64,000 bases of DNA. Source: Deltaproteobacteria bacterium (GTDB lineage Bacteria; Myxococcota_A; UBA9160; UBA6930). Positions 63,406 to 64,000 of this stretch are shown here, piece by piece. The position numbers were made by a program, and so were the translations under genes. The stretch covers positions 1-64,000 of the forward strand of contig JAJDAP010000022.1 in NCBI GenBank assembly GCA_029261795.1. Direction: 5' to 3'. Numbering within the stretch: position 1 is the stretch's first letter; each line of letters opens with the position of its first letter. A model generated the notes under the pieces. It was not told where the DNA came from. It searched no databases and saw nothing but the letters and a program-made list of their open reading frames with translations.

Positions 63406-64000
63406 TCAGCGGGCGCGGGACAAGGGCCCGTGGTTGAGATTCGGGAGCACATCGCGCGCAAACAGATCGGCCTCGTCCGCGTGGGGATAACCCGAGAGGA
63501 TGAAGGCCTCGATCCCGAGTTCGGCATAACGGTCGAGCTTCGCGAGGATCTGATCCGGGTCGCCGACCAGCGCAGCACCGCAGCCGCTGCGCGCGCGGCC
63601 GATCCCGGTCCACAGATTCGGCTCCACGTAGCCCTCGTCATCGGCCACTCCGCGAACCTCGGCCTGACGGCGCACACCGGCGGAACCGTGATCGAGGGAG
63701 CGCCGGCGAATCGCCTCACCGCTCTCGTCGTCGAGGCGGGAGACCAGCTGGCGCGCTGCCTGCTGGGCGGCGGCTTCGCTCTCGCGCACGATCACGTGGA
63801 CGCGGTACCCGAAGCGGAGCGTTCGACCGTGCCGGGCCGCTCGCTGCTTCATGTCCGCCATCGTCTCCTGCACCATTTCGATCCGGTCCGGCCACATCAA
63901 GAAGACATCGGCCGCCCGTGCCGCTGCCTCCCTGGCGTCTTCGCTGAAGCCGCCGAAGTAGAAGAGCGGACAACGGCCCGAGACCGTGCGCAGCCGCGGC
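63406..64000 (-). CDS. LLM-class flavin monooxygenase, alkanesulfonate-monooxygenase-like, N-terminus outside window
   Basis: About 198 codons up to the window edge. The visible part starts [31 protein letters not shown]; the FGGFSE and ADVFLMW segments match SsuD-type enzymes. It continues [14 protein letters not shown] and ends [12 protein letters not shown]-like ([23 protein letters not shown]). These monooxygenases use reduced FMN to cleave C-S or related bonds. The ATG at 63900 is internal, since the frame is open and conserved upstream. Confidence 0.87.
   Translation of the reverse strand, partial: PRLRTVSGRCPLFYFGGFSEDAREAAARAADVFLMWPDRIEMVQETMADMKQRAARHGRTLRFGYRVHVIVRESEAAAQQAARQLVSRLDDESGEAIRRRSLDHGSAGVRRQAEVRGVADDEGYVEPNLWTGIGRARSGCGAALVGDPDQILAKLDRYAELGIEAFILSGYPHADEADLFARDVLPNLNHGPLSRAR

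Overview
The window is 64 kb of dense, high-GC DNA with about 60 genes on both strands. There are many 4-base ATGA/GTGA overlaps, GTG/TTG starts and short intergenic gaps. The gene content suggests a free-living, aerobic, Gram-negative bacterium. Evidence is oxygen-dependent HemF, a Prc protease with signal peptide, periplasmic di-heme and cupredoxin proteins, an MATE pump, and many flavin, VOC, CoA-ligase and CoA-transferase enzymes. Style and content resemble uncultured Deltaproteobacteria-like lineages (Myxococcota, Desulfobacterota or Binatota type). That placement is an inference from gene style, not a measured phylogeny. No rRNA, tRNA, CRISPR array or prophage was recognised.

Layout. 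1-446: 5' part of a REP-associated (Y1/IS200-like) transposase running off the left edge. 629-3032: a decayed SDR-type gene, a DUF899 protein and an SDR. 3257-7991: Prc-like S41 protease plus a small Cys-rich protein, then a Grx4/A-type-carrier/rhodanese fusion, BolA and DusB. 7992-8070: a 29-bp-arm perfect hairpin filling the gap between two convergent genes. 8073-10372: betaine-type osmolyte ABC transporter. 10397-15477: RarD, dienelactone hydrolase, EAL protein, HAD hydrolase, MATE pump. 15500-17005: a CheC-like gene split by an in-frame amber codon, and a REC-like/PilZ protein. 17068-21973: crotonase, alkaline phosphatase, M1 aminopeptidase. 22554-29162: HupE/UreJ protein with its PPIase, a histidine kinase, and a beta-helix/cupredoxin protein coupled to a di-heme peroxidase. 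29223-37659: a catabolic region (MBL hydrolase, VOC enzymes, AMP-ligase, FAD monooxygenase, LLM flavoenzyme, FAH-family hydrolase) that ends with a selenocysteine-containing AhpD-like protein. 37699-48533: sulfotransferase, DUF1214, sugar isomerase, alcohol dehydrogenase, epimerase, REC-PAS-GGDEF-EAL, lipoate ligase-like, CoA-transferase, alpha/beta hydrolase. 48559-51640: selenophosphate synthetase fused to a flavoprotein domain, divergent from arsR-arsI. 51794-64000: a lower-GC methyltransferase, moaA with ferredoxin, Grx4, YbbN/CnoX, DNA polymerase II, a metallophosphoesterase, hemF, ArfB, OsmC, a deleted esterase, an amidase and a partial LLM monooxygenase.

How the genes fit together. The main result is a selenium module. 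Gene 36589-37659 is read through an in-frame UGA at 37303-37305 (a CxxU-x3-H motif). A 7-bp stem with a CGUGA loop sits 24 nt downstream, as expected for a bacterial SECIS. The supplier of activated selenium, a flavoprotein-SelD fusion, lies 11 kb away. A second theme is iron-sulfur and redox trafficking: two CGFS glutaredoxins, BolA, a Cys-less A-type domain, rhodanese, ferredoxin-MoaA and thioredoxin. A third theme is gene decay. Four loci are interrupted or deleted by different routes: frameshift plus deletion, an amber codon, truncation to a 37-aa stub, and in-frame loss of an active-site segment.
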